Part shown: positions 22,737 through 33,426 of the stretch, in pieces
Layout: every line of letters starts with the position of its first letter
Numbering within the stretch: the first letter of the stretch is position 1
Source of the DNA: Trichlorobacter ammonificans
Lineage (GTDB): Bacteria > Desulfobacterota > Desulfuromonadia > Geobacterales > Pseudopelobacteraceae
Direction of reading: 5' to 3'
Length of the DNA stretch: 64,000 nt
NCBI RefSeq assembly: GCF_933509905.1
Contig: NZ_OW150024.1
Location: forward strand, 2,654,001-2,718,000
Notes under the pieces: generated by a model
The model's database searches: none
The model's input: the letters and a program-made list of their open reading frames with translations, nothing else
Told to the model about the DNA's origin: nothing
Position numbers and translations under genes: made by a program

Positions 22737-22971
22737 GGAAACCTCTCGGAAATCAGGCAAAGCGTACCATCTTTACACCAGAGCGCGGTACCGTTTCAAT
22801 CCAAAAAGAACCGTCACTCCTCGTTACAATTCGTTACAATCGCTTGAACAGACAACAGATTTTTACTTGATTTTTTCCAACGGGCGGCCGATAAAGGACA
22901 TTGTTGAACCGTTTGGACCTCATCACCTTTTCCGATACGACAACCAACGCACACGAACAGGAGGCTGCGGC
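22737..22971. promoter_or_regulatory. Divergent promoter region between TPR gene and first prepilin, with tandem repeat
   Basis: 235 bp between two divergently read genes. It contains a perfect tandem 10-mer, TCGTTACAAT twice, at 22821-22840, about 130 bp before the prepilin ATG. AT-rich DNA (22855-22880) follows. I cannot place -35/-10 boxes confidently. Confidence 0.5.
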
Positions 22972-23583
22972 ATGAAGGGTAACAAAGGTTTTACGCTGGT
23001 TGAAATGGCAATCGTGCTGGTCATCATCGGCGTCATTCTGGGTGCGGTGATCAAGGGACAGGATCTGATTGCCGGCGCGAAGGAAAAGAAATTTAAGTCG
23101 GAAATCGATCAACTGGCAACGGCCTATTACACCTATTTCGACAAGTATTCCCGGGTACCCGGCGACGACAATACGGCTGCTGCCCGCTGGTCGACCGGAA
23201 CCGCGGCAACGAACGGCAATAACGATGGCCAGATCGCCACAGCAACTGAAGTCGCTAATGACACTGGAGCCCTTGATCATTTGCGCCGTGCCGGCCTTCT
23301 GACCGACGTTGTTTCCAACACCGACCAGCCATTCAACTCAACCACCATGCCCGGCGTCAACATCAGGTTCGGGAGCGGCACCGCCGCGGCCTGGGCATCC
23401 TCTTCGGCAGTCAATCTCCTCATTATCACGGGTATGTCGGCCGAGGACATGCTGCTGTTTGACACGAAGTATGATGACGGAGTTGCAACAACCGGAAAAA
23501 TCAGAGGTGTCAGCGCGGCAACTGCCGGCACGGTGCAAGCTTACACCACTGCAAACTGCTTGCTGGCCTACTCCGTGCGCTAA
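22972..23583 (+). CDS. Type IV prepilin-like protein (major pilin candidate)
   Basis: 203 residues from the ATG at 22972, with AGGAGG ten bases upstream; the same frame is open further upstream but without pilin features. Short leader MKGNKG, then cleavage before FTLVEMAIVLVIIGVILGAVI with Glu5 as in type IV pilins. The helix continues into KEKKFKSEIDQLATAYYTYFDKYSRVPGDD, and the globular part is rich in Ala, Thr and Gly. A 19-bp terminator follows directly, so the gene can be a single strong transcript, as expected for a major subunit. Only one Cys (near the C-terminus) is present, so there is no disulfide loop. Confidence 0.87.
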   Translation: MKGNKGFTLVEMAIVLVIIGVILGAVIKGQDLIAGAKEKKFKSEIDQLATAYYTYFDKYSRVPGDDNTAAARWSTGTAATNGNNDGQIATATEVANDTGALDHLRRAGLLTDVVSNTDQPFNSTTMPGVNIRFGSGTAAAWASSSAVNLLIITGMSAEDMLLFDTKYDDGVATTGKIRGVSAATAGTVQAYTTANCLLAYSVR

Positions 23584-23620
23584 CAAATCGTTACGAACAG
23601 TTGCACCATCGAAGCAATTA

Positions 23621-23664
23621 CCCAAGCAAAGAGGGAGGCCGGCGCGCCTCCCTCTTTGCTTGGG
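23621..23664 (+). terminator. Strong terminator after the first prepilin
   Basis: A perfect 19-bp stem (23621-23639 with 23646-23664, beginning CCCAAGCAAAGAGGG) and a six-base loop. It is followed by TAGCTTGTATTTTC, only a modest T-run. It lies between the two prepilin genes and should reduce read-through into the second. Confidence 0.88.
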
Positions 23665-23721
23665 TAGCTTGTATTTTCAGGCCGGTCGGGTAGAATGGGC
23701 GAAAATTTCCGGAGCACGAAC

Positions 23722-25023
23722 ATGGACCGTACCTGCAGAAAAGGCTTCACCTTGGTGGAACTGGCGGTGTCGATGGTGGTGATCGGCATTCTGCTGGGGC
23801 TGGGCATGTCCATGGTGGGGCCGCTCATGACCTCCATGAAGGTGCGGGAAAGCCGGGAAAACCTGGGGGCGGCGGTGGAATCGGTCAACAGCTACGCCTC
23901 GGGCAACAACCGTCTGCCGGACAGCACCACCCCCCCCAGTAGTCCCACCTTTTGGAAAAACGTTGCCAAGACGTACACCGACGCTTGGGGACGGGACTTC
24001 ATCTACCTGTACGACAACAACCTCTACGCGGCCCCCTCCACCAAGGACACCATTTGCGGTCGACGTTCTACGCCAATAACACTGCGTCAATGCCTAACAA
24101 GTAATTGCTCAACAACTGCAGGGGTAGACTATATTGATGTTCCAAATGTCGCTTATATCTTGTTCAGCTTTGCCGATGACGCCACCTCCAACAGCAAGCT
24201 TAACGGCACCTTAACATCGGCAAGCGGGACCGCTGCACTGAACAACGCGCTCATTACCGCCAGCGGGAACATAACGGCGACCGCTCCTGCCACCACCGCC
24301 ACTGTTACCGCTGATACCGTGAACGACCTGGTCCGCTGGGTCACCCTGGATGAACTGCGTACCAAGGTGGGTTGCCAGGGGCCACAGTTGAAGATCGTGA
24401 ACAATGAGTTGCCGTTTGGTTATGCTACCAGCCCGTACAACGCCATTATTTCAGCCGACGGTGGTGTACCTTTTGCATCAACAGGTGGCAAATACAGATG
24501 GTGTATTCAGGGGGCAAGCCCCGGTACGGCCACAAAACCAGTTCTGAAAAGCTCCGATGGAACAACAACCATCCTTTACACCTCTGATTGCACCAACGCA
24601 GCTGAAAACTTATGGACCAGGGGAGATTATATAACTCTTAACCTCTCTGTGGTTGTAGTAAATACAAAGGCCTATACTTGCAAAACTGCTACTTCTGTGT
24701 CACCGCCCACTACTGATTGGAGTGAAGTTGGCAGCACCTGGGTTTCAGGCACAAATTATTCCGCAACCACTACCGTAGTTTCCGGCACCACTGCCTATAC
24801 ATGCAAACAAAGCCATACAGCCGTTGCAAGCAACCAGCCTACCAGCGGCGCAAACTGGAGAGATTATTGGACACAAACCGGCACCGCTTGGTCAGCTGGT
24901 TCGTACACTCCGCCTGACCCTACATACAGCTTCACCGTGTATGTTCGGGACGACAACGACACAACCGGCAATAACGACAATATCGCTTCGAAAACCTTCG
25001 TTCTGACCATCAACCCCAACTGA
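23722..25023 (+). CDS. Large prepilin-like protein with split Ig/cadherin-like domain and inserted repeat module
   Basis: 433 residues from the ATG at 23722 (GGAG nine bases upstream; an ATG at 23695 is less likely). Leader MDRTCRKG, cleavage before FTLVELAVSMVVIGILLG, Glu5 present. Residues 30-220 are a pseudopilin body with several Cys. Residues 225-297 begin like a putative Ig/He_PIG domain (NNELPFGYATSPYNAIIS) and residues 402-433 end like one (YSFTVYVRDDND...SKTFVLTINPN). Between them, about 298-398, is a two-copy module (W-x-x-G...AYTCK...W) resembling repeats of phage tail fibres and chitin-binding modules. This insert is AT-richer than the rest. Possibly a pilus-tip or adhesive minor pilin. 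Confidence 0.8.
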   Translation: MDRTCRKGFTLVELAVSMVVIGILLGLGMSMVGPLMTSMKVRESRENLGAAVESVNSYASGNNRLPDSTTPPSSPTFWKNVAKTYTDAWGRDFIYLYDNNLYAAPSTKDTICGRRSTPITLRQCLTSNCSTTAGVDYIDVPNVAYILFSFADDATSNSKLNGTLTSASGTAALNNALITASGNITATAPATTATVTADTVNDLVRWVTLDELRTKVGCQGPQLKIVNNELPFGYATSPYNAIISADGGVPFASTGGKYRWCIQGASPGTATKPVLKSSDGTTTILYTSDCTNAAENLWTRGDYITLNLSVVVVNTKAYTCKTATSVSPPTTDWSEVGSTWVSGTNYSATTTVVSGTTAYTCKQSHTAVASNQPTSGANWRDYWTQTGTAWSAGSYTPPDPTYSFTVYVRDDNDTTGNNDNIASKTFVLTINPN

Positions 25024-25049
25024 CCCCCCAACAGCTGCCTAACACAATG

Positions 25050-25083
25050 ACGCGGAGGGGACTCACAGGTCGCCCCTCCGCGT
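25050..25083 (+). terminator. Hairpin after the second prepilin
   Basis: An 11-bp perfect inverted repeat (ACGCGGAGGGG at 25050-25060 and its complement at 25073-25083) about 25 bp after the stop. There is no T-run; the right arm merges into a CTCCGCG repeat like that between groES and groEL, so it may be a dispersed repeat serving as transcript end. Confidence 0.6.
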
Positions 25084-25121
25084 TCTCCGCGCCTCCCCAT
25101 GAGCCTCTGCAACCGTACCAC

Positions 25122-25167
25122 TTTTGCTAGACTCACCTAGTATTTTTGCCAGACTGATCTAGCAAAA
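25122..25167. repeat. Direct and inverted repeat, putative operator before the ATPase fragment
   Basis: Two 19-bp direct repeats 22 bp apart, TTTTGCTAGACTCACCTAG (25122-25140) and TTTTGCCAGACTGATCTAG (25144-25162), with 16 matches. The outer ends also form a perfect 10-bp inverted repeat, TTTTGCTAGA/TCTAGCAAAA (25122-25131 and 25158-25167). The element sits 20 bp before the ATPase fragment start, where an operator or promoter would lie. Confidence 0.65.
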
Positions 25168-25185
25168 CAGGCTATCATCTCTGCC

Positions 25186-25404
25186 ATGAACCAGACATTT
25201 GAACGTCACTTTGTGCGGCAGCTTGAGCAACGGCTTGCGGCTGACAGGCCGCTCATCCAAGTTCTGGTAGGTTCCCGGCAGGTGGGGCAGACCACCGGGG
25301 TACGACAACTGCTGGCCCGTTCTCCACTACCCTGCCATTATGCCAATGCCGACGACCTGCTGGCCGCCGGCCGCACCTGGCTGTTGGAGCTGCCGGGTTC
25401 CTGA
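25186..25404 (+). pseudogene. Truncated AAA (DUF4143-type) ATPase remnant
   Basis: 72 residues matching only the N-terminus of the AAA_14/DUF4143 ATPase family (about 400 residues when whole). FERHFVRQLEQRL leads into the P-loop, which reads GSRQVGQTTG where the family has GxRQVGKTT, so the essential lysine is glutamine. The frame then continues to ADDLLAAGRTWLLELPGS and stops. No downstream remainder is present; hemD sequence starts seven bases later on the other strand. Loss of both the catalytic lysine and most of the protein points to a dead gene. Confidence 0.75.
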
Positions 25405-25410
25405 AAAAAC

Positions 25411-26994
25411 TTACGCCGGACGCACGGTAAAATACTCCACCAGTGCAGCCGCCAGGCTGTCCAGGGTCGCCTCCGGCGGCTCCACCGCCACGGTCAGGCC
25501 CAGGTCGCGGCAGGTACGGGAGGTGATCGGTCCGATGGAAACCACCGCCACACCGCTCAGCAGGTCCCGCAGCCGGTCCGCTCCGCCGAGCAACGTCGCC
25601 AGATTCGTCACCGTTGACGAGGCGCTGAAGGTCACGGCGTCCAGCTCCCGGTGTTCCAGTGCGTCGCGGGCCTCGTCCGGCAGCGATTCCGGCAGCAGGT
25701 TGCGGTACAGCACCGGCGCTGCCACCCGCGCCCCCATCCGCTCCAGTGCCGGCGGTATCAGGTCCCGGGCCCGATCGGCCCTGGGAAAGAGCACCTGCTT
25801 CCCCGCAAGGTCGATCCCCTCGAAAGCGGCCACCACCCCTTCAGCGGTGAACTCTGCCGGCACCAGGTCGGCCAGAATCCCTCGCGCAGCCAACGCTTCC
25901 GCAGTTTTCGGGCCGACAACGCATACCTTGCACCGCCCCAGGGCACGGCTGTCCTGCCCCCGTTCGCGAAGCCGCTCGAAAAAGAACCTGACTGCGTTTG
26001 CCGAGGTGAGTACCAGCCAGTCGGTCTCCCCCAGGCGGAGAAGGGCGGCATCCACCTCATCCCAACGCTCCGGCGACACCAACCGGATAGTGGGACACTC
26101 CACAACCCGGGCACCCTGTTCCTCCAGCATCCGCGAAAACTCCCCCGCCTGATCGGCGGCGCGGGTCACCAGTATCCGCCGGCCGAAGAGGGGGCGGCGG
26201 TCGAACCAGGCCAACTGCTGCCGCAGATTCACCACCTCGCCCACGATGGTCAGGGCCGGCGGCTTGAAGCCTGCTGTCTCGGCCCGGTCGGCGATGTCGG
26301 CCAGGGTGCCGGTGAGTACTTCCTGTTGTGCCGTGGTTCCCCAGCGCACCAGGGCTACCGGCGTTGCCGGGCTGCGGCCGTGTTCCGCCAGGAGCGCCAT
26401 GTTGCGGCGCAGGTGCTTGATCCCCATGTAGAAGACCACCGTGCCGCTGCCGGTGGAAAGGCGCTGCCAGTCAATGGCGGAATCCTCTTTCCCCTGGTCC
26501 TCGTGTCCGGTCACAAAGGCCACCGAAGGGGTCACCGCCCGGTGGGTCAACGGGATGCCGGCCGTGGCGGCGACACCAAGTGCCGCGGTCACGCCGGGTA
26601 CGACGGTAAACGGGATGCCGGCGGCAGCCAGCGCCTCGCACTCTTCCCCCCCCCGGCCGAAGACGAAGGGATCGCCCCCCTTCAGCCGGACCACGGTCTT
26701 GCCTTCACGGGCCTTGGCCACCAGCAGGCGGTTGATCTCCTCCTGCTCCTGGTTATGGCGTCCGCCGATCTTGCCGGCGTAAATCAGTTCCGCATCGGGA
26801 GCGGCATGGGCCAGGAGCGCCGGATTGGCCAGATAGTCGTAGACCACCACCTGGGCAGTCCGCAGGCATTCGACGCCCCGGACGGTCACCAGTCCGGGAT
26901 CACCCGGACCGGCGCCGACGAGATGGACACGACCTGTGGATTGGGGAGTTGCCGGGGGAAGCGGAGAGGTGCTTGAAGGCATTGCTGCCACCAT
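25411..26994 (-). CDS. cobA-hemD: Fused uroporphyrinogen-III C-methyltransferase and uroporphyrinogen-III synthase
   Basis: 527 residues. Residues 20-265 are a SUMT (CobA/CysG-C) domain: VHLVGAGPGDPGLVTVRG, VVRLKGGDPFVFGRGGEE and GIPLTHR. Residues 270-520 are HemD (FGRRILVTRAADQAGEFSRMLEEQGARV). HemD closes hydroxymethylbilane into uroporphyrinogen III, and CobA methylates it to precorrin-2 for siroheme and cobalamin. The fusion places the branch point on one protein. The start ATG shares its A with the hemC stop (TGATG); an ATG four codons later is possible. Conserved in Geobacter-type heme clusters. Confidence 0.95.
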   Translation of the reverse strand: MVAAMPSSTSPLPPATPQSTGRVHLVGAGPGDPGLVTVRGVECLRTAQVVVYDYLANPALLAHAAPDAELIYAGKIGGRHNQEQEEINRLLVAKAREGKTVVRLKGGDPFVFGRGGEECEALAAAGIPFTVVPGVTAALGVAATAGIPLTHRAVTPSVAFVTGHEDQGKEDSAIDWQRLSTGSGTVVFYMGIKHLRRNMALLAEHGRSPATPVALVRWGTTAQQEVLTGTLADIADRAETAGFKPPALTIVGEVVNLRQQLAWFDRRPLFGRRILVTRAADQAGEFSRMLEEQGARVVECPTIRLVSPERWDEVDAALLRLGETDWLVLTSANAVRFFFERLRERGQDSRALGRCKVCVVGPKTAEALAARGILADLVPAEFTAEGVVAAFEGIDLAGKQVLFPRADRARDLIPPALERMGARVAAPVLYRNLLPESLPDEARDALEHRELDAVTFSASSTVTNLATLLGGADRLRDLLSGVAVVSIGPITSRTCRDLGLTVAVEPPEATLDSLAAALVEYFTVRPA

Positions 26995-27932
26995 CAGTGG
27001 GCAATTTCCCGCTGGTAGACGTCTTCGAGAATCTGCTTGCCGCCGGCCGCCAACAGGCGTTCGGCAAGCTCACTGCCCAGACGTTGGGCCTCGACCGCAG
27101 GGCCGCTGATAGTGTCACGCACGGAGCGGCTGCCGTCCACCGCCGCGATGAACCCCACCAGATGCAGGGTGTCGCCGCTGATGGTGCCGTGGGCAGCGAT
27201 CGGCACCTGGCAGCCCCCCTCGCAGCGCTTGAGCAGGGCCCGTTCCGCCGTCACCGCCCAGGCAGTGGGGGCGTGGTTCAGGAAGGAGATGGCCTCGATG
27301 GTGGCCCGGTCATCAAGACGGCACTCCAGACCCAGCGCCCCCTGGCCGATGGCCGGAATGGAGAAGTCGGGAGCCAGCAGCTCGGTGATCACGTCGGTGA
27401 AGCCCAGACGGTTAAGCCCGGCGGCGGCAAGAATCACCGCATCCAGGTTGTCTTCTTTCAGCTTGCGGATACGGGTCTCCACGTTGCCGCGGATGATCAC
27501 CATCTCAAGGTCCGGCCGGGCAGCCAGCAGTTGGGCCTGGCGCCGCAGGGCGCTGGTGCCGATCCGGGCGCCGGGCCTCAGGTCGGCGAAGCGTACGCCG
27601 TCGGAAATAAAGGCGTCGCGGGGATCCTCCCGTTCGGTGGTCACCACCAGCCCCAAGCCTTCGGGGAATTCGGTGGGCACATCCTTCATGCTGTGCACGG
27701 CCAGGTCGATCTCTCCCCGCAGCATCGCTTCCTCGATCTCCTTGACGAAGAGCCCTTTTCCTCCCACCTGGGCCAGGGGAACATCCAGGATCTTGTCGCC
27801 GGTAGTCTTGATCTTGACCAGTTCAACCTCCACGCCGGGATAGCGGCGCTCCAGTTCGGACTTGGTCCAGTTGGCCTGCCAGAGCGCCAGTTGGCTGGCG
27901 CGGGTTCCAATACGCAGTTTCGATACAGTCAT
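26994..27932 (-). CDS. hemC: Porphobilinogen deaminase
   Basis: 312 residues, usual length. KLRIGTRASQLALWQAN at the N-terminus, the central DVPTEFPEGL motif, and the dipyrromethane cofactor cysteine in CEGGCQVPIAAHG. It links four porphobilinogen units into hydroxymethylbilane, the substrate of the HemD domain encoded next. GGAGACGA precedes the ATG. It overlaps the upstream REC-GGDEF gene by four bases (ATGA). Confidence 0.98.
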   Translation of the reverse strand: MTVSKLRIGTRASQLALWQANWTKSELERRYPGVEVELVKIKTTGDKILDVPLAQVGGKGLFVKEIEEAMLRGEIDLAVHSMKDVPTEFPEGLGLVVTTEREDPRDAFISDGVRFADLRPGARIGTSALRRQAQLLAARPDLEMVIIRGNVETRIRKLKEDNLDAVILAAAGLNRLGFTDVITELLAPDFSIPAIGQGALGLECRLDDRATIEAISFLNHAPTAWAVTAERALLKRCEGGCQVPIAAHGTISGDTLHLVGFIAAVDGSRSVRDTISGPAVEAQRLGSELAERLLAAGGKQILEDVYQREIAH

Positions 27933-28879
27933 TCATTCGTCTCCAGAATACAGCAGGATAGGTCACAGTCGTCGGGACCACAGAAATAGACACGGTTACG
28001 CCCCTCATGCTTGGCCCGGTACAGGTTGCGGTCGGCGCAATCCACCAGCTCCTGGCTGTTGCGGATACCGTTGGGCCACGTGGTGCAGAAGCCGATACTG
28101 ACGGTAATGATCGGCGAAACCGGGGAGTCGGCATGGGGAATTTCCAGCGCCGCAACCGCCTGGTGCAGATGCTCGGCAACCTTCCGGGCGCCCTGAACAT
28201 CAGTCTCGGACAGGATACAGGCAAATTCCTCGCCGCCGTAGCGCGCCAGCAGGTCACCGGGACGCCGGATCACGCCGAGCATGCAACAGGCCACCGCCTT
28301 GAGACAATCGTCTCCGGCCAGGTGGCCATACCGATCGTTGTACAGCTTGAAATGATCGATGTCGATCATCAGCACCGACAACGGCGTCCCGGAACGCTGG
28401 GCGCGGTGCCACTCCTGTCGCAGCATCTCGTCGAAGCGCCGGCGGTTGGCAATGCCGGTCAGCCCGTCGATGGTGGCCATGGCGGAAAGAAGGTCACGGT
28501 GCCGCTTCAGCTCCAGGTGATTACGGATACGCGCTTTGACGATGGGGGGGTTGATCGGCTTGATGATATAGTCGATGGCTCCCAGCTCAAGCCCTTGGGT
28601 CTCGTCCTTCTCTTCCCCCAGCGCCGTCACGAAGACCACCGGAATATCACGGGTCTGCGGGTCGGACTTGAGACGGCGGCAGACCTCGTAGCCGTCCATC
28701 CTGGGCATCATGATATCCAGCAGGATCAGGTCGGGACGGTCGCTGGCCGCCAGGCGCAGGCCATCTTCACCGCTGGTGGCAAACAGAATCTCGCATTCGT
28801 CGGCGAACAGTTCGGACAATACGCGGATGTTGATCGGCGTATCGTCAATAATCAGCAGTGTTGGTCGCAAACCGTGCAT
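27929..28879 (-). CDS. Response regulator with GGDEF domain (diguanylate cyclase)
   Basis: 316 residues. Receiver domain 1-120 with phospho-acceptor Asp55 (LILLDIMMPRMDG). GGDEF domain 135-300 with active-site GGEEF (215-219) and an inhibitory I-site RPGD (206-209) exactly five residues before it. It therefore should make cyclic di-GMP when phosphorylated and be inhibited by product. It lies 11 bp after the histidine kinase gene, likely its partner, and overlaps hemC. AAGGTGA precedes the ATG. The pilus ATPase in this window has an MshE-type N-domain that could sense the product. Confidence 0.95.
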   Translation of the reverse strand: MHGLRPTLLIIDDTPINIRVLSELFADECEILFATSGEDGLRLAASDRPDLILLDIMMPRMDGYEVCRRLKSDPQTRDIPVVFVTALGEEKDETQGLELGAIDYIIKPINPPIVKARIRNHLELKRHRDLLSAMATIDGLTGIANRRRFDEMLRQEWHRAQRSGTPLSVLMIDIDHFKLYNDRYGHLAGDDCLKAVACCMLGVIRRPGDLLARYGGEEFACILSETDVQGARKVAEHLHQAVAALEIPHADSPVSPIITVSIGFCTTWPNGIRNSQELVDCADRNLYRAKHEGRNRVYFCGPDDCDLSCCILETNE

Positions 28880-28890
28880 GGCATGTCACC

Positions 28891-31287
<2,397 letters not shown>

Positions 31288-31291
31288 TGGC

Positions 31292-32593
31292 CTATTCCTC
31301 AAGCTCCAGTTCGGGGGTGTCGTTCGACGGACGCTCAAGATCGAACAGGGCCTGCAGGGCGTCCAGGTAGAGGTCGGTACGGTTCCCCTGGCCGCTCCGC
31401 TTCAGCAGCGAGGTGGGGTGATGCAGAATCTTGTTGATCAGGGCGGCGGTCAGGGCGTCAAGCCGCCGTGCCGCCTCGGGCGGCGCGTCCTTCCAGGCCA
31501 GCAGGGTCCGCTCCACCTCGGTCCGGCGCAGTTCGTCGAACCGGTTGCGCAACGCCACGATGGTGGGCGTGACCTCAAGAGTGGCCACCCATTTGTAGAA
31601 CTGGGCGATTTCCTCGGCAATGATCGCTTCGGCCTTGTCCGCCTCCTGACGGCGTCCTTCCAGGTTGGCCGCCACCACCTGCTGCAGGTCGTCCATGTCG
31701 TAGAGGTAGATGGCATCCAGGTCGTTCACCGCCGGATCGATATCCCGGGGCACGGCGATGTCGATCATGAACATCGGCTGCATCCGCCGCCGTCGGATCA
31801 CCGCTTCGAGATCGGTAGGCGTGATGATGAAATGGGTGGCGCCGGTGGAGGTCAACACGATATCGGCACGGTGCAGATGACTGAACAGCTCTTCGAAGGG
31901 AATTGCCTCCCCTTCGAACTCCTCGGCTAGGCGCTGGGCCCGCTCAAAGGTCCGGTTGGTAACCAGCACCCCTTTGGCGCCGTTGGTCAGAAAATGGCGG
32001 GCCGCCAGTTCGCACATCTCGCCGGCGCCGATCAGCAGCACGGTCTTGCCGGCAAGGCTGCCGAAGATCTTCTTGGCCAGCTCCACCGCCGCAAAGGAGA
32101 CCGATACGGCCGAGGAGGCGATGCGGGTTTCAGTGCGGACCCGCTTGGCCACGGAAAAGGCCTTGTGCAGGAAACGGTTCAGGATGACGCCGGAGGTTTT
32201 GTACTCGGCGGCGTAGCCGTAGGAGGTCTTGATCTGTCCCAGGATCTGGGGCTCCCCCACCACCATGGAGTCGAGGCTGGAGGCGACCCGAAAGACGTGC
32301 CGGATGGCGTCCTCGCCATGGTAGCTGTACAGATGGGGCTCCAGAGTGTCGTAGGGGATGCGGTGATAGTCGGCCAGAAAGCGGCGAAGGCGGGCCAGTC
32401 CGCCGGCGATATCGCGGGTGGTGGCGTAGATCTCCACCCGGTTGCAGGTGGAGACGATGATCCCTTCCACGATCCCTTCCAGACGGCAGAGTGCTCTCAG
32501 CGGTTCTTCGATACTGTTGGGGGAAAAGGCGACCTTTTCCCGGATATCAACGGAAGCTGTCTTGTGGGACAGACCGACAACAATGATATTCAT
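31292..32593 (-). CDS. hemA: Glutamyl-tRNA reductase
   Basis: 433 residues. Catalytic Cys50 lies in [10 protein letters not shown]. The NADPH-binding domain has [13 protein letters not shown], and a C-terminal dimerisation helix region follows. It reduces glutamyl-tRNA to glutamate-1-semialdehyde, the first committed step of heme synthesis by the C5 route. GAGGGG precedes the ATG. It follows the ccsA-like gene by 13 bp and precedes the kinase gene. Confidence 0.98.
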   Translation of the reverse strand: MNIIVVGLSHKTASVDIREKVAFSPNSIEEPLRALCRLEGIVEGIIVSTCNRVEIYATTRDIAGGLARLRRFLADYHRIPYDTLEPHLYSYHGEDAIRHVFRVASSLDSMVVGEPQILGQIKTSYGYAAEYKTSGVILNRFLHKAFSVAKRVRTETRIASSAVSVSFAAVELAKKIFGSLAGKTVLLIGAGEMCELAARHFLTNGAKGVLVTNRTFERAQRLAEEFEGEAIPFEELFSHLHRADIVLTSTGATHFIITPTDLEAVIRRRRMQPMFMIDIAVPRDIDPAVNDLDAIYLYDMDDLQQVVAANLEGRRQEADKAEAIIAEEIAQFYKWVATLEVTPTIVALRNRFDELRRTEVERTLLAWKDAPPEAARRLDALTAALINKILHHPTSLLKRSGQGNRTDLYLDALQALFDLERPSNDTPELELEE

Positions 32594-32606
32594 GCAGCAA
32601 GGCCCC

Positions 32607-33425
32607 TCAGGTGTAACTATGCAGACCGGGGAGCCAGAGGTTTACCCCGATGAACGTAAAAAGCATGATCAGAAAACCGACGATGGTGAGCCACGCGGCA
32701 CGGCGTCCCCGCCAGCCGGTGGTGAGCCGGCCGTGCAGAAGTGCCGCGTAGACGAACCAGGTGATCAGCGACCAGGTTTCCTTGGGATCCCAGCTCCAGT
32801 AGCTGCCCCAGGCCTGGGAGGCCCAGATGGCGCCGGTGATGATCGCCACGGTCAGGAGCGGAAACCCGAAGGCCAGACACCGGTAGCCGATCTCGTCAAG
32901 CATATCCAGGGAGGGAAGCTTCTGGAAGAGTGATCCCAGGTGCTTCTTTTTCAGGAAGTGCGACTGGATCAGATAAACCGCGGCAACACAGCCGGACACG
33001 GTGAAAAAGGCATAGGAGGTGAAGGCCAGCAGGGTATGGGAGTAGATCCAGGCAGACTGCAGGGCCGGGTTGAGGGGACGCAGTTCCGACGGCAGCATGC
33101 CGGCGGCAATGGTGGCCAGCAGGGCCAGGGGAACCACGAAGGACCCCAGGGTGGCGATCTTGAAGCGATATTCGAATACCAGATAGACGCCGACGATGGA
33201 AAGCCCGAAAAAGGAAAGGGCCTCGTGCATGTTGGTAATCGGCAGGTAGCCGACGGCGATAAAGCGGTGAATCACCGCCAGGCAGTGGGTACAGAAGCCG
33301 GCAAACAACAGCTTGCCGGCCAGGCTGGACAAAGGGAAGTCGGTACGCAGCAGCCGCGTCAGGTAGAGCAGCGTGGCACCGGCGTACAGGGTCAGGGTCA
33401 GGGCAAAAGCAATCTGGGTCATCAT
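32607..33425 (-). CDS. CcsA/ResC-type cytochrome c assembly protein (HemX-like)
   Basis: 272 residues with about eight membrane helices and the tryptophan-rich WWD-type motif near the C-terminus ([23 protein letters not shown]), with flanking histidines (for example H48). This family carries heme across the membrane in system II cytochrome c maturation. In this position next to hemA it is often called HemX and may also influence HemA level. No ResB partner is seen beside it. It begins two bases after the precorrin-2 dehydrogenase gene. Confidence 0.88.
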   Translation of the reverse strand: MMTQIAFALTLTLYAGATLLYLTRLLRTDFPLSSLAGKLLFAGFCTHCLAVIHRFIAVGYLPITNMHEALSFFGLSIVGVYLVFEYRFKIATLGSFVVPLALLATIAAGMLPSELRPLNPALQSAWIYSHTLLAFTSYAFFTVSGCVAAVYLIQSHFLKKKHLGSLFQKLPSLDMLDEIGYRCLAFGFPLLTVAIITGAIWASQAWGSYWSWDPKETWSLITWFVYAALLHGRLTTGWRGRRAAWLTIVGFLIMLFTFIGVNLWLPGLHSYT

Positions 33426-33426
33426 G

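Noticed and set aside
22636-22971. 112-codon upstream extension of the first prepilin frame
   Set aside because: Pilins have short leaders; the AGGAGG and ATG at 22972 give the standard leader and cleavage site, and the extension overlaps the divergent TPR gene.
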